From contig NZ_CAWVHE010000003.1 of NCBI RefSeq assembly GCF_963929015.1, forward strand, positions 1 to 64,000: a stretch of DNA of 64,000 nucleotides. The letters are read 5' to 3'. Numbering within the stretch: the first letter of the stretch is position 1; each line of letters opens with the position of its first letter. Source of the stretch: Merdimonas sp963929015 (GTDB taxonomy: Bacteria; Bacillota; Clostridia; Lachnospirales; Lachnospiraceae). Under the pieces are notes generated by a model. It searched no databases. It saw only the letters and a program-made list of their open reading frames with translations, and was not told the DNA's origin. Positions 56,507 through 63,961 of the stretch are shown here, piece after piece. The position numbers were made by a program, and so were the translations under genes.

Positions 56507-57529
56507 CTAATTTTTGAACGGTAATTCGTCCATTTCTTCTTTTGTTGCTTTATGAAATTCTGAATTGCGGTTCAGATATTTCTCTACGGAATCGTATACT
56601 GTGACGGATCCGTCCTGTTCGTACGTCCGAACCTCATGAATCCGCCGCAGGAATGCCCGCCATGTTTCGGGATCTTCAAGCTGTGAGGCCTTATACTGCA
56701 TTTCCAGATCCCAGTTTGAAGTCAGGCATACTGTTTCTGCACACATAACCTTGTTTGCGTATCTTGCCGGGAGTTCCACCGGGTAGATATCGAGATAGCC
56801 GAGCATGTCGCTGATCCGCAGCTGTGAGCGGAATTCATCAAAGCACAGGACAGGCTGGCAGGCGTAGGAGTCAAAAGGATGTTCATAATCATTTACCTTG
56901 TATACTGCGGAATCTCCATATTCGTCTAGTACGCCCCTTGTCTTGCCTGATCCGGTCGCTCCGTTTATATAAATGACTTTCAGATTCAGACGACGAGTGT
57001 TTTTAAACTTTTCTGTCAGCATAGTTGTTCTGAGTCTGTCAATCGAGGTCAGATGAGGGATGTAATCCGGGTTTTCGGAAATGATCTCTGCATTGGAAAG
57101 CCCATCGTCCACTACCATGCGGTATAAGTCCTGCATCAGCGTGTTTTCTCCTTTAGGGAATGGCTCTTTTCCCCATTCTTCATAACTTCCTTCAATGCTT
57201 GTCTCGGCCTTGTCTGAATCTTTCCATTTCCCACGTTTCTTGATATATGCGATGTTCGCCTGAGGGGTTCCGATTGCAGCCTCGATATGTGCTTTCTCAA
57301 AATGACGCTTAAGAGTGCTGAAGCGGACACGGGAACTAAAGTATACATATACATGAGTATGGAAAGTCTGGGTTTCCCCGCCGATTTCATCAGCCATACA
57401 GAAAAATTCAAGGGTAGTAAAATTCTCAATCAGTCGTTTCTTTATCTCGGTATGATCCGTGCCATAATCTAACGGATTATTAAGCGTCAACTGAAAAGCA
57501 TGGCGCTGTGGATCGGATGTTTTCGCCAT
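56507..57529 (-). CDS. rep: CRESS-type replication initiator: HUH endonuclease plus SF3 helicase
   Basis: A 340-residue Rep of the kind found in circular Rep-encoding ssDNA viruses and related bacterial pCRESS plasmids. HUH domain: motif I FQLTLNNP (residues 12-19), motif II HTHVYVYF with His57 and His59, motif III YIKK with the nicking Tyr95 and Lys98. Superfamily 3 helicase: Walker A GATGSGKT (190-197), Walker B LCFDEF (228-233) and motif C LTSNW with Asn272. All motifs are intact and in the right spacing. It should nick an origin and drive rolling-circle replication of the excised element, or nick it for transfer. It differs from the usual Rep_trans/NicK type initiators of Gram-positive elements. 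Confidence 0.92.
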   Translation of the reverse strand: MAKTSDPQRHAFQLTLNNPLDYGTDHTEIKKRLIENFTTLEFFCMADEIGGETQTFHTHVYVYFSSRVRFSTLKRHFEKAHIEAAIGTPQANIAYIKKRGKWKDSDKAETSIEGSYEEWGKEPFPKGENTLMQDLYRMVVDDGLSNAEIISENPDYIPHLTSIDRLRTTMLTEKFKNTRRLNLKVIYINGATGSGKTRGVLDEYGDSAVYKVNDYEHPFDSYACQPVLCFDEFRSQLRISDMLGYLDIYPVELPARYANKVMCAETVCLTSNWDLEMQYKASQLEDPETWRAFLRRIHEVRTYEQDGSVTVYDSVEKYLNRNSEFHKATKEEMDELPFKN

Positions 57530-57555
57530 AAGTGCCCACCTCTTTCTATCCTGTC

Positions 57556-58257
57556 CTATTCTTCATAAGACAGGGTAATCTTGATGTTGCGGATTACTTC
57601 ATGCTCATCTGTAAACTCCGAGAGTCTCGAAAGCAGAGACTTCTCCAGAGCTTCATAGCTTTCCAGATTATCCCCTTTATAAAGCTGATAATTTCTCTTT
57701 TTCGGCTTCGGAGCAGACTCTTTTTCTGACGAAATTTCCTGAAGTTCATTGTTAAGCCGTAACTTTTTCATGGAAGAAACAGATGTATTTTCTGTAACAA
57801 GTTCCTGCTGATCTTTGTCCATTTTCGACATTTCAACTAATTGCGAAACCGAATAATTCTGAAACTCGGGCTTGATTCCGGTACAGCAGTTTGTCTTTTC
57901 ATCAATAGCACCGAAAGCTTCAACCACCCTTTTAAATTCAGAACACCTGCTCCGGCTAATTCCAAAAATTCTCTTCGCGAAATTATAAATGTCTGAATCT
58001 CCTAATATATCAAACCATTTTTTGATATATACGTTGTAGATCGATATTGCTATTTGAAAATAGGAATTATTCGAGTTTTTCTGCTCTTCATATATCTGTC
58101 TGCATATCTTTTCAAACTCATCGATCTCTTCCGGGGTATGGTTCACTACTGTACCCCGGATCGATTCTATGTCACTAATCACAGGAAGTGTCGTTTCTGT
58201 TGTTGTTTCTTCTGCTTTATCTGTTGTCATTTTCTTTTCAGTTGTTTCTTGTACCAT
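57556..58257 (-). CDS. hypothetical 233-residue protein upstream of rep
   Basis: GGAGGT precedes ATG 58257. A Thr/Glu-rich N-terminus (about 1-40) leads into a helical region with FAKRIFGISRSRCSEFKRVVEAFG, which has the look of a helix-turn-helix, then YSVSQLVEMSKMDKDQQELV, recalling ParB-like or DUF3102-like DNA-binding proteins. The C-terminal part is basic, then acidic. It sits 26 bases before rep and is likely to be a replication or control partner. No firm family. Confidence 0.65.
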   Translation of the reverse strand: MVQETTEKKMTTDKAEETTTETTLPVISDIESIRGTVVNHTPEEIDEFEKICRQIYEEQKNSNNSYFQIAISIYNVYIKKWFDILGDSDIYNFAKRIFGISRSRCSEFKRVVEAFGAIDEKTNCCTGIKPEFQNYSVSQLVEMSKMDKDQQELVTENTSVSSMKKLRLNNELQEISSEKESAPKPKKRNYQLYKGDNLESYEALEKSLLSRLSEFTDEHEVIRNIKITLSYEE

Positions 58258-58285
58258 AAGGATTACCTCCGTTTTTTTGCTTTTG

Positions 58286-58299
58286 TTCAGATGTCTGAA
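58286..58299. promoter_or_regulatory. small palindrome before the 233-residue gene
   Basis: TTCAGA-TG-TCTGAA lies 29 bases before the start of the gene at 58257, a fitting place for a regulator site. On the plus strand a short T-run follows it, so it could also be a weak terminator. Confidence 0.35.
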
Positions 58300-58411
58300 T
58301 TTTTATTGCTATATTTAAATCTATAAATCTCTTCTAAAAATTACAGTGTTCGCTTTGTGCAAAGGTGCGAACGGGCTGTAAGGCTGAAAATGCAAGAGAT
58401 TATTAATGTTT

Positions 58412-58443
58412 GGGTTCCGTGGTACTACTTAGCCACGGAACCC
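58412..58443. other. origin-like stem-loop, 11-bp stem and 10-nt loop
   Basis: GGGTTCCGTGG (58412-58422) and CCACGGAACCC (58433-58443) are perfectly complementary around the loop TACTACTTAG. No T-run follows on either strand, which speaks against a terminator. A GC-rich stem of 10-11 pairs with a 9-11 base T/A-rich loop is the geometry of CRESS Rep nicking sites. It lies upstream of the rep transcription unit. Confidence 0.55.
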
Positions 58444-58467
58444 CCGGATCCCTTACCGCCTCCCGGG

Positions 58468-59244
58468 CTACTGCCTTACGGCATCCGCCCCGTCCGGCGG
58501 ACGGAAATCCGGCTGATGGGAAAGATAGAACCGCAAATCCCGGCACATTACATCAGGATTCCTAATCAACGGAACTATAATCTCCTGAACCGACTCCTGG
58601 CCATCGATCAGAGCAAGAGCCTGCCCCGCTTTATAACTGCCTGTGGGATTCTCTTCCAATTCGCCGGAAAATCCCAACATACGGAATTGTTCAGCGGAAC
58701 ACCGACCAAAAGAAAGGACTGCCTGAAACTGCTCCCGACTGCCAGAAGCGAAGTTTGCTGCATCTGCCCGTTGGACACAAACCATTAAACCAGTGTTTAA
58801 GGCTCGAGAGACCGCAAGTATCTCGCCTACCTTTGACATGATCTCTGTTTTCAGCTTCTTTGACTGGGTTTCCGCATAAGTCAGCAGGCCGAAATACTCT
58901 TCAATGAATAGCGTATAATGCTTTTTTAGCCTGATCCGTCTTCTCCTGATCTCTGTGAAAAAATCATAGAAGTCAAGGATCATCTGAATTGCGTCCTGTC
59001 CCGAAGCATAGGCAGGGGATCCCTCAAAGGCCTCATATTCTTCCCCTGCTTTATAATCCGAGATATATACCGCACTTTCCCCGGATGAAAGCAGCTGCCA
59101 GAGATACCACCGGGCAGAAAGGCTTTTCCCTGAGCCGGATTTTCCGGCTATCAGGATACTGCTTGTCTGTTTTGCCAGTGTGATACTGACAGGTACTTTC
59201 AAGCCGTACTCCTGATAGTCAGACAGCTGGTATCCTAAGATCAT
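58468..59244 (-). CDS. FtsK/HerA-like DNA translocase, TcpA-type coupling ATPase
   Basis: A 258-residue P-loop ATPase with Walker A LIAGKSGSGKSLSARW (residues 32-47), Walker B YTLFIEEYFGLL (110-121) and a later LNTGLMVCVQRADAANFASGSREQF segment typical of FtsK/SpoIIIE and T4SS coupling proteins (sensor region). It lacks membrane helices and the FtsK gamma domain; the membrane anchor may be the next gene, which overlaps its start by 4 bases. Compact coupling ATPases of this type recruit the relaxosome of small mobilisable elements to a host mating channel. Confidence 0.88.
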   Translation of the reverse strand: MILGYQLSDYQEYGLKVPVSITLAKQTSSILIAGKSGSGKSLSARWYLWQLLSSGESAVYISDYKAGEEYEAFEGSPAYASGQDAIQMILDFYDFFTEIRRRRIRLKKHYTLFIEEYFGLLTYAETQSKKLKTEIMSKVGEILAVSRALNTGLMVCVQRADAANFASGSREQFQAVLSFGRCSAEQFRMLGFSGELEENPTGSYKAGQALALIDGQESVQEIIVPLIRNPDVMCRDLRFYLSHQPDFRPPDGADAVRQ

Positions 59245-59879
59245 CGATTCTCCCTTGTATCTGGAGATCGTTCCGGTACTGTCTCGGTCAAAGGTTCAGC
59301 TGGTGCAGGATCACTTACGGACTCCGCAGCAGACACTTCCTGCCTGTCAAGAAAGCGTTTCCCGGCGTCCGAAAGGGGAATTGCGAAATAGAGACGTGTC
59401 GGTGATGCTACACGGATATAGACCGCCACCTGACAACCCCGGGTTTTCATAAAGTAGGTTTCAATGATATTCTGGCAGATTGCTACAATCTGCTCATATG
59501 TAATGTCTTTGTAGCGTCCTGCCAAGCCCACAGCTTTTATATCAATCCATGAAATACCGTTTGCGTTCGGGATATAGCTTGCCAGTGCAGGAGTGTCATA
59601 AGGATGATCTTCAAGAGCATCCACCAGGTCAAGAGGTTCCTGCTCGGTGAGTATATAGGTTATGTCTACGGTCTGATCCGTCAGCAGTTTATCAACCACC
59701 TTTTTATAAATGAATTTTGCGAGGGAAAAGAGTGGATCAAATACCAGGTGTACCATGAATGAAACGCCATCTTCCCAACGCTCTGTACTCTTGGGATATA
59801 GCCGGTATATCACATACCCGCTAATCATAAAACCACAAATGCAGACGAGTATAATAATAATAATATCAACTATCATCAT
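59241..59879 (-). CDS. membrane protein of the element, probable partner of the coupling ATPase
   Basis: A 212-residue protein with one long hydrophobic N-terminal helix (MMIVDIIIIILVCICGFMIS), a second weaker hydrophobic stretch near residue 45, and a soluble domain containing DITYEQIVAICQNIIETYFMKT and a Pro/Glu-rich end. AGGAGG is well spaced for ATG 59879; a longer frame reaches 59927. The stop overlaps the ATPase start by 4 bases (ATGA), which suggests that the two proteins act together at the membrane. Confidence 0.7.
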   Translation of the reverse strand: MMIVDIIIIILVCICGFMISGYVIYRLYPKSTERWEDGVSFMVHLVFDPLFSLAKFIYKKVVDKLLTDQTVDITYILTEQEPLDLVDALEDHPYDTPALASYIPNANGISWIDIKAVGLAGRYKDITYEQIVAICQNIIETYFMKTRGCQVAVYIRVASPTRLYFAIPLSDAGKRFLDRQEVSAAESVSDPAPAEPLTETVPERSPDTRENR

Positions 59880-59923
59880 AATGAATTCCTCCTTTTGAGG
59901 GGGCTTATCGCCCCCGTTTTGAA

Positions 59924-60283
59924 TCACTGTTTCTTAGGTACAATATGTATTGAGTCGGCCTTGATACTGTCCTGAATGGATTTCATTCTTTCGTTGTAGT
60001 AAGGTTTTACAATAGCATTATCAAAGGTAACAAGCAGTTTTTCATCCTTCTCTTTAAGTTCTTCCAGTTGTTCCGATGTAATAATCGGCTGGGTCTCTTT
60101 TACCAGGATGTCAAACTGATCATAGGATTTCGCTCCGGTTACCGTATAAACGATTCCGGCTATCTTATCCGTCTTTTCTCCATCTTGGTACTCATGGCGG
60201 GCATAGCTGTCATTCACAATATAATAGGGATCCTTTGAGTAAACAGCCAATGGAGCCCCTTTTGTGGACATTTGTTTTTTCAT
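59924..60283 (-). CDS. hypothetical 119-residue protein, first gene of the element operon
   Basis: GGAGG precedes ATG 60283. The protein is rich in beta-strand patterns (APLAVYSKDPYYIVNDSYARHEY, AGIVYTVTGAKSYDQFDILVKE) and ends in a basic tail. Gram-positive integrative elements often carry a DUF961-type (YdcP-like) protein in this leading position before the coupling ATPase; the size and place agree, but the sequence match is not clear to me. Confidence 0.62.
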   Translation of the reverse strand: MKKQMSTKGAPLAVYSKDPYYIVNDSYARHEYQDGEKTDKIAGIVYTVTGAKSYDQFDILVKETQPIITSEQLEELKEKDEKLLVTFDNAIVKPYYNERMKSIQDSIKADSIHIVPKKQ

Positions 60284-60573
60284 AATGCCTCCTTTTGGAA
60301 TCTGTCAGAATATGATATAATCGTCTTGTCACAGAAGATCATCGCAGCCTGACGTTTACGGGTTACTGATGGTTGCCCCCGCCCTGCGGGGGTTATTCAA
60401 TGAGCATCAACAACACCTCTTTTCTTGAAGTTTTTCAGCTATGTATTGCTGACACTTATAATCTATCGCATGACCCTATCCATAAGCCAGAATTCCCCCT
60501 TATAATGACAAAAAGGGGGAAAATAAAAAATGACTGGGTTACCCAGCCATTCTAAATGATAACTAATAAATGA
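60284..60573. other. non-coding gap with hairpins inside the element
   Basis: About 290 bases between two minus-strand genes. At 60376-60392 a perfect CCCCCGC-CCT-GCGGGGG hairpin stands out in AT-rich DNA. At 60493-60520 a C-run and a G-run (CCCCCTT and AAGGGGG) could pair. CTGGGTTACCCAG (60534-60546) read on the minus strand is followed by a T-rich tract and may end the 369-residue gene. A TATAAT at 60316-60321 on the plus strand lacks a good -35. The promoter of the 60283 gene must lie here, but I cannot place it. Confidence 0.45.
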
Positions 60574-61683
60574 TTATTTAATTTTAGAAAACGCCTTTAT
60601 TAATTTTAAGAATCGAAGATCAGGAATATTTTCCGGTATTTCACCCCATTTTTCTTCATATTCTTTAATGTTTACGCCTTCTTTCTTTAGTACGTCTCGA
60701 ATTAAATTTTTTAAAAGAACTTTATACTCCTCATAAAGGAATTCATATATTAAGTCTATCATTATTTGCTTTTGAGATTTATTTAATTTTTTAAATATCT
60801 GCGCTAACCAGTCGAAGTCAAACCTATAGTATTTATTATCTCCACCACAATATGAGATTCGGCTCTTTTCAAAATCTTCTATAGTGATAGGGTATTCTTT
60901 ATAAAATGCATAGGTTTCGTTTTCGTATTTACAGTTTTGAGGTGCAAATATATTAATCCATCTAAATGAATCATCATAATAGTTCTCATTAAGAATACCG
61001 ACATCAGTTTTGCTATACTTCTCCTCAATGATTTTATTAATTGCAGTTGCTATAGATTGCAATTTGTCTATATCAATTATCTCATGAGTTTCTTTATTAA
61101 TAATTTTACTGACAATGTGTTTATTGTGTGGCGGAACATCATGGCTATTCTCAGTTTCTAATTCCCATATTTTTTTATCAACTTCTGATACTGTAATATT
61201 AAACGCATCTAAAATGATTTTTATGTTTTTCGCGTGAAACGGGATGGGTGTTTCGCTGTTTAAATTCTCGTAATTACAATTTTGCGTTTTAATATTTGCT
61301 TTCATTACACATTCCACAATTTGTTTATGTTGATAACTTTTTAATAATGCATACGAATCTAGAAAAGAGTCCTTTTTAAGTGGGGCAATTGGCTTTAATA
61401 AACATGAGTTATATTTTTCATATATTTCATCGTTAATGAAAGCATTCTTTATATAGTTGTAGTCCGCTTTTGTCAGAGTTGCCATGGATATATAATCAAA
61501 ATGCAGCCTTTCTTGTATTTGTTGATATAGGGTTGTAAAAGTTTGATATTTGTTTATGCGTGTACCGGTTTCACTATTAAGCGTATATTTTAAATTGCAA
61601 TAAGGAATTAGAATCTGCCACATTTTCCCTAAATATTGTATGTCATATGTTGTTTTATCATCAAAGTCCTTATACATAGCCAT
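60574..61683 (-). CDS. AT-rich orphan protein of 369 residues, candidate cargo gene
   Basis: I do not recognise this protein. It is rich in Lys, Asn, Ile and Tyr, which reflects base composition much more AT-rich than the flanking chromosome and than rep. It has no signal peptide, membrane helix or clear enzyme motif. Several helical stretches are visible, for example near residues 200-225 and at the C-terminus (SQKQIMIDLIYEFLYEEYKVLLKNLIRDVLKKEG). It sits between the XRE repressor and the mobility operon, the common place for accessory genes such as defence or toxin functions. Confidence 0.65.
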   Translation of the reverse strand: MAMYKDFDDKTTYDIQYLGKMWQILIPYCNLKYTLNSETGTRINKYQTFTTLYQQIQERLHFDYISMATLTKADYNYIKNAFINDEIYEKYNSCLLKPIAPLKKDSFLDSYALLKSYQHKQIVECVMKANIKTQNCNYENLNSETPIPFHAKNIKIILDAFNITVSEVDKKIWELETENSHDVPPHNKHIVSKIINKETHEIIDIDKLQSIATAINKIIEEKYSKTDVGILNENYYDDSFRWINIFAPQNCKYENETYAFYKEYPITIEDFEKSRISYCGGDNKYYRFDFDWLAQIFKKLNKSQKQIMIDLIYEFLYEEYKVLLKNLIRDVLKKEGVNIKEYEEKWGEIPENIPDLRFLKLIKAFSKIK

Positions 61684-61715
61684 TCCCTTCCTAAATAGTT
61701 TAGACGACTGAAATT

Positions 61716-61931
61716 TTATCGGTTGACTTCTTTCTTATCGGTACGCTCAAGCAGATAGTCAACGGAGACATTATAATAATCTGCCAGTTTTATCAGTACA
61801 TCTGTTGGTACATCTCGAAAACCTTTTTCGTACCTGGCGTATACATCCCGGTGTAAATCTATTTCAGCAGAAAGTGTTTTGATTGTCAGATCGTGGTCTG
61901 TTCTTAAATTATAAATCCGCCCATACTTCAT
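61716..61931 (-). CDS. XRE-family helix-turn-helix regulator
   Basis: A 71-residue single-domain repressor type protein: MKYGRIYNLRTDHDLTIKTL, the recognition region LSAEIDLHRDVYARYEKGFRDVPTDVLIKLADYYNVSVDYLL. ATG 61931 has GAGGTGG upstream; a longer frame to 61988 crosses the promoter. Such proteins keep integrative elements silent. Its promoter is just outside, and the gene lies 32 bases before the 369-residue gene. Confidence 0.9.
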   Translation of the reverse strand: MKYGRIYNLRTDHDLTIKTLSAEIDLHRDVYARYEKGFRDVPTDVLIKLADYYNVSVDYLLERTDKKEVNR

Positions 61932-61959
61932 GCTGCCACCTCGGGAATGTCCTAGATAA

Positions 61960-61988
61960 ATTATATAAGAGCAATAAACTAATTTCAA
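61960..61988 (-). promoter_or_regulatory. promoter of the XRE regulator, TTGAAA-17-TATAAT
   Basis: On the minus strand TTGAAA (61988-61983) and TATAAT (61965-61960) are spaced by 17 bases, about 30 bases before the start codon. Confidence 0.72.
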
Positions 61989-62260
61989 GGAGAGCTTTAC
62001 CAGGTGAAAAAATAGATGGCGTAAGAGAAATATTTGTCGAAAAACTCCTTGTTATATATAAGTAGCGATAGTATAGTTGTTATAAGGCAATGGGCTAAAA
62101 AATCAAAGATACGATAATGAAATCCTGATTTTCAGAAATTGGAAGAGGTTGCCTGATGAATAGAGATTGATATGGCGGTGATAGGGGGCGGTATCGGATT
62201 TAAGGGGATAAAGACTACTATTTTAGGAAGGAGTAAGTTTACTTAAAGGAGGAAATTATT
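61989..62260. other. non-coding gap at the possible right end of the element
   Basis: An AT-rich stretch without a convincing gene. I looked for a copy of the tRNA-Leu 3' end or of the AGTTGTACA repeats and found none. AAAGGAGG at 62247-62254 serves the following gene. No sure promoter for that gene is visible. Confidence 0.4.
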
Positions 62261-63916
62261 ATGAGAAAAAAGAATTTATTTAAGAGGTGTATTTTAGGTG
62301 CTTTGTCCATGGCGTTGTTGGTTCCTGTGGTTGGTGCTGTTTCGCCACCGGTAGTTGTTCAGGCGGAGGATATTTCCCAATTGCCAGAGCCTACAGATGA
62401 ATGGGCAGCAGCTAATGGATGGGTAAAGGAAGGCTTTGACTATGTAAAATCGGAGGGCACCCTCCTTTACCGTCTTAAGTATACTACAACATATTGGGAA
62501 ATGCAGGAGAATAGTGAAAATTGGCACTGGTTCATCTCAGTCGAAGCCATCGACCCATACGCCACTACGGGGAAGGTAGTGATTCCGTCTAGTGTTGATG
62601 GTTATCCGGTGTTATCTATTGCCCGGTACGCTTTTAAGAACGCTCCTATTTCGGAGGTAGTTATTTCGGAGGGGGTACAGGAGGTAGGACTTGCAGCATT
62701 TGAGGGGTGTAAGTCATTACAGAGTGTATCATTGCCTAATTCGTTGCTATTTCTGGACCAGGCGTCCTTTTCTCAGACTGGTTTAAAAGATATCACAATT
62801 CCAAGTAGTGTAAAGGCAGTTGGTACAGATGCATTATATTATGTTTCGAACAGTATTACATTTGAAGGCAATGCTCCAGAGGTCTTATATGCAGATGATG
62901 GTAGTCTAAGTGTTTATGGAGACGTTGTTGTAAATTGTTATTCTAATACTACTGGGTGGGACCAGTTCTCTCTTTACAGGTTAACAGATCAAGGTTGGGT
63001 GACTTCTACAGATATAAACATCATTCAGAACGGCGAACCGCCTGTTGTCGAGGCTACATCCGTTAGTGTTAGTCCTGCTTCGGTAACTTTGGATGAGGGT
63101 GGGTCTGCTACGGTTACGGCTACGGTAGAGCCGTCTGATGCGACTGATAAAACTATTACTTGGGCGAGTGCTGATCCGTCTATTGCTACGGTTAGTAATG
63201 GTGTAATTACGGGTGTTAAGGCTGGGTCTACGACCGTTACAGCTACTTGTGGAAATGCTTCTGCATCCGTTGCAGTAACCGTTACTGCTGAAACAGAACC
63301 TGACCCGGAAGAACCAGGGACAGACCCGGGCGAGCCGACACCAGACCCGGAACCAGGAGTCACACTGCCCTATACAGATGTAACTCCAGATGCCTGGTAT
63401 TACGACACCGTAGCAGATGTCTATGAAAAAGGTCTTATGACCGGAATGGACGCTACCACCTTTGCACCTGTAGAGACACTGGCAAGAGCACAGTTCGCAA
63501 TCATCCTGTATCGAATGGAAAGCGAACCGGATATTGCTTTCGAAGCAACCTTTAAGGATGTTACGGATGGTCAGTGGTACACGGACGCTATCCTGTGGGC
63601 AGCTGATGCAAGTGTGGTAACCGGATATTCCAATGGAAACTTCGGCCCCGCTGATAAGATTAACCGGGAACAGATGGCAACCATGATGTTCCGATACGCC
63701 AATGCCAAAGGCTTGGACACCTCCCAGAGGGCAGACTTTAGTTCCTATCCGGATGCTTCATCCGTGAGTGACTACGCCCGTGATGCTATGTCGTGGTGTG
63801 TGGCGAATGGCATTATTAGTGGTGATAATGGAAGGTTAAATCCGCAGGGTGAAACTGCCAGGGCGGTGTGTGCTACGATTATTAGTAGGTTCTACAATGC
63901 GTATGACTTACAGTAA
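62261..63916 (+). CDS. secreted surface protein with LRR_5, BIG2 and three SLH domains
   Basis: A 551-residue exported protein. The signal peptide covers about residues 1-35 (cut after VQA). Residues about 95-235 form BspA-like leucine-rich repeats (LRR_5) with ISEVVISEGVQEVGLAAFEGC and SVSLPNSLLFLDQASF. Residues about 265-345 are one bacterial Ig-like BIG2 domain (VSVSPASVTLDEGGSATVTA). A Pro/Asp/Glu linker follows. Three SLH motifs fill the end (YTDVTPDAWYYDTVADVYEKG, FKDVTDGQWYTDAILWAADA, and a third after FSSYPDASSVSDYA), which hold proteins on cell-wall polymers. It is probably an adhesin-like surface protein. AAAGGAGG precedes the start. Confidence 0.9.
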   Translation: MRKKNLFKRCILGALSMALLVPVVGAVSPPVVVQAEDISQLPEPTDEWAAANGWVKEGFDYVKSEGTLLYRLKYTTTYWEMQENSENWHWFISVEAIDPYATTGKVVIPSSVDGYPVLSIARYAFKNAPISEVVISEGVQEVGLAAFEGCKSLQSVSLPNSLLFLDQASFSQTGLKDITIPSSVKAVGTDALYYVSNSITFEGNAPEVLYADDGSLSVYGDVVVNCYSNTTGWDQFSLYRLTDQGWVTSTDINIIQNGEPPVVEATSVSVSPASVTLDEGGSATVTATVEPSDATDKTITWASADPSIATVSNGVITGVKAGSTTVTATCGNASASVAVTVTAETEPDPEEPGTDPGEPTPDPEPGVTLPYTDVTPDAWYYDTVADVYEKGLMTGMDATTFAPVETLARAQFAIILYRMESEPDIAFEATFKDVTDGQWYTDAILWAADASVVTGYSNGNFGPADKINREQMATMMFRYANAKGLDTSQRADFSSYPDASSVSDYARDAMSWCVANGIISGDNGRLNPQGETARAVCATIISRFYNAYDLQ

Positions 63917-63935
63917 AAAAGAATACATAGAATAT

Positions 63936-63961
63936 GAGAGGTTCCGGTGTTGGAGCCTCTC
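63936..63961 (+). terminator. hairpin after the surface protein gene
   Basis: GAGAGGTTCC (63936-63945) pairs with GGAGCCTCTC (63952-63961, one G-U) across a 6-base loop. No T-run follows, so termination is uncertain. Confidence 0.4.

Larger units (their letters stand above)
54780..61990. mobile_element. small integrative element with CRESS-type Rep, beside tRNA-Leu
   Basis: All protein genes from 54816 to 61931 lie on the minus strand and read towards the tRNA gene: XRE repressor, 369-residue orphan, 119-residue protein, membrane protein, FtsK/TcpA-like ATPase, 233-residue protein, Rep, 101-residue protein, tyrosine integrase. The order (regulator, small protein, coupling ATPase, HUH protein, integrase) recalls small Gram-positive integrative elements. 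There are no VirB4, VirB6 or peptidoglycan hydrolase genes, so it is not self-conjugative as seen. The left boundary is taken at the tandem repeats beside tRNA-Leu. The right boundary is uncertain: I found no second copy of the tRNA 3' end in the window, so it could extend past 64,000. Confidence 0.7.

Noticed and set aside
60373..60555. Plus-strand open frame of 60 codons in the element gap
   Set aside because: It crosses the hairpins, has no ribosome binding site and no recognisable pattern.
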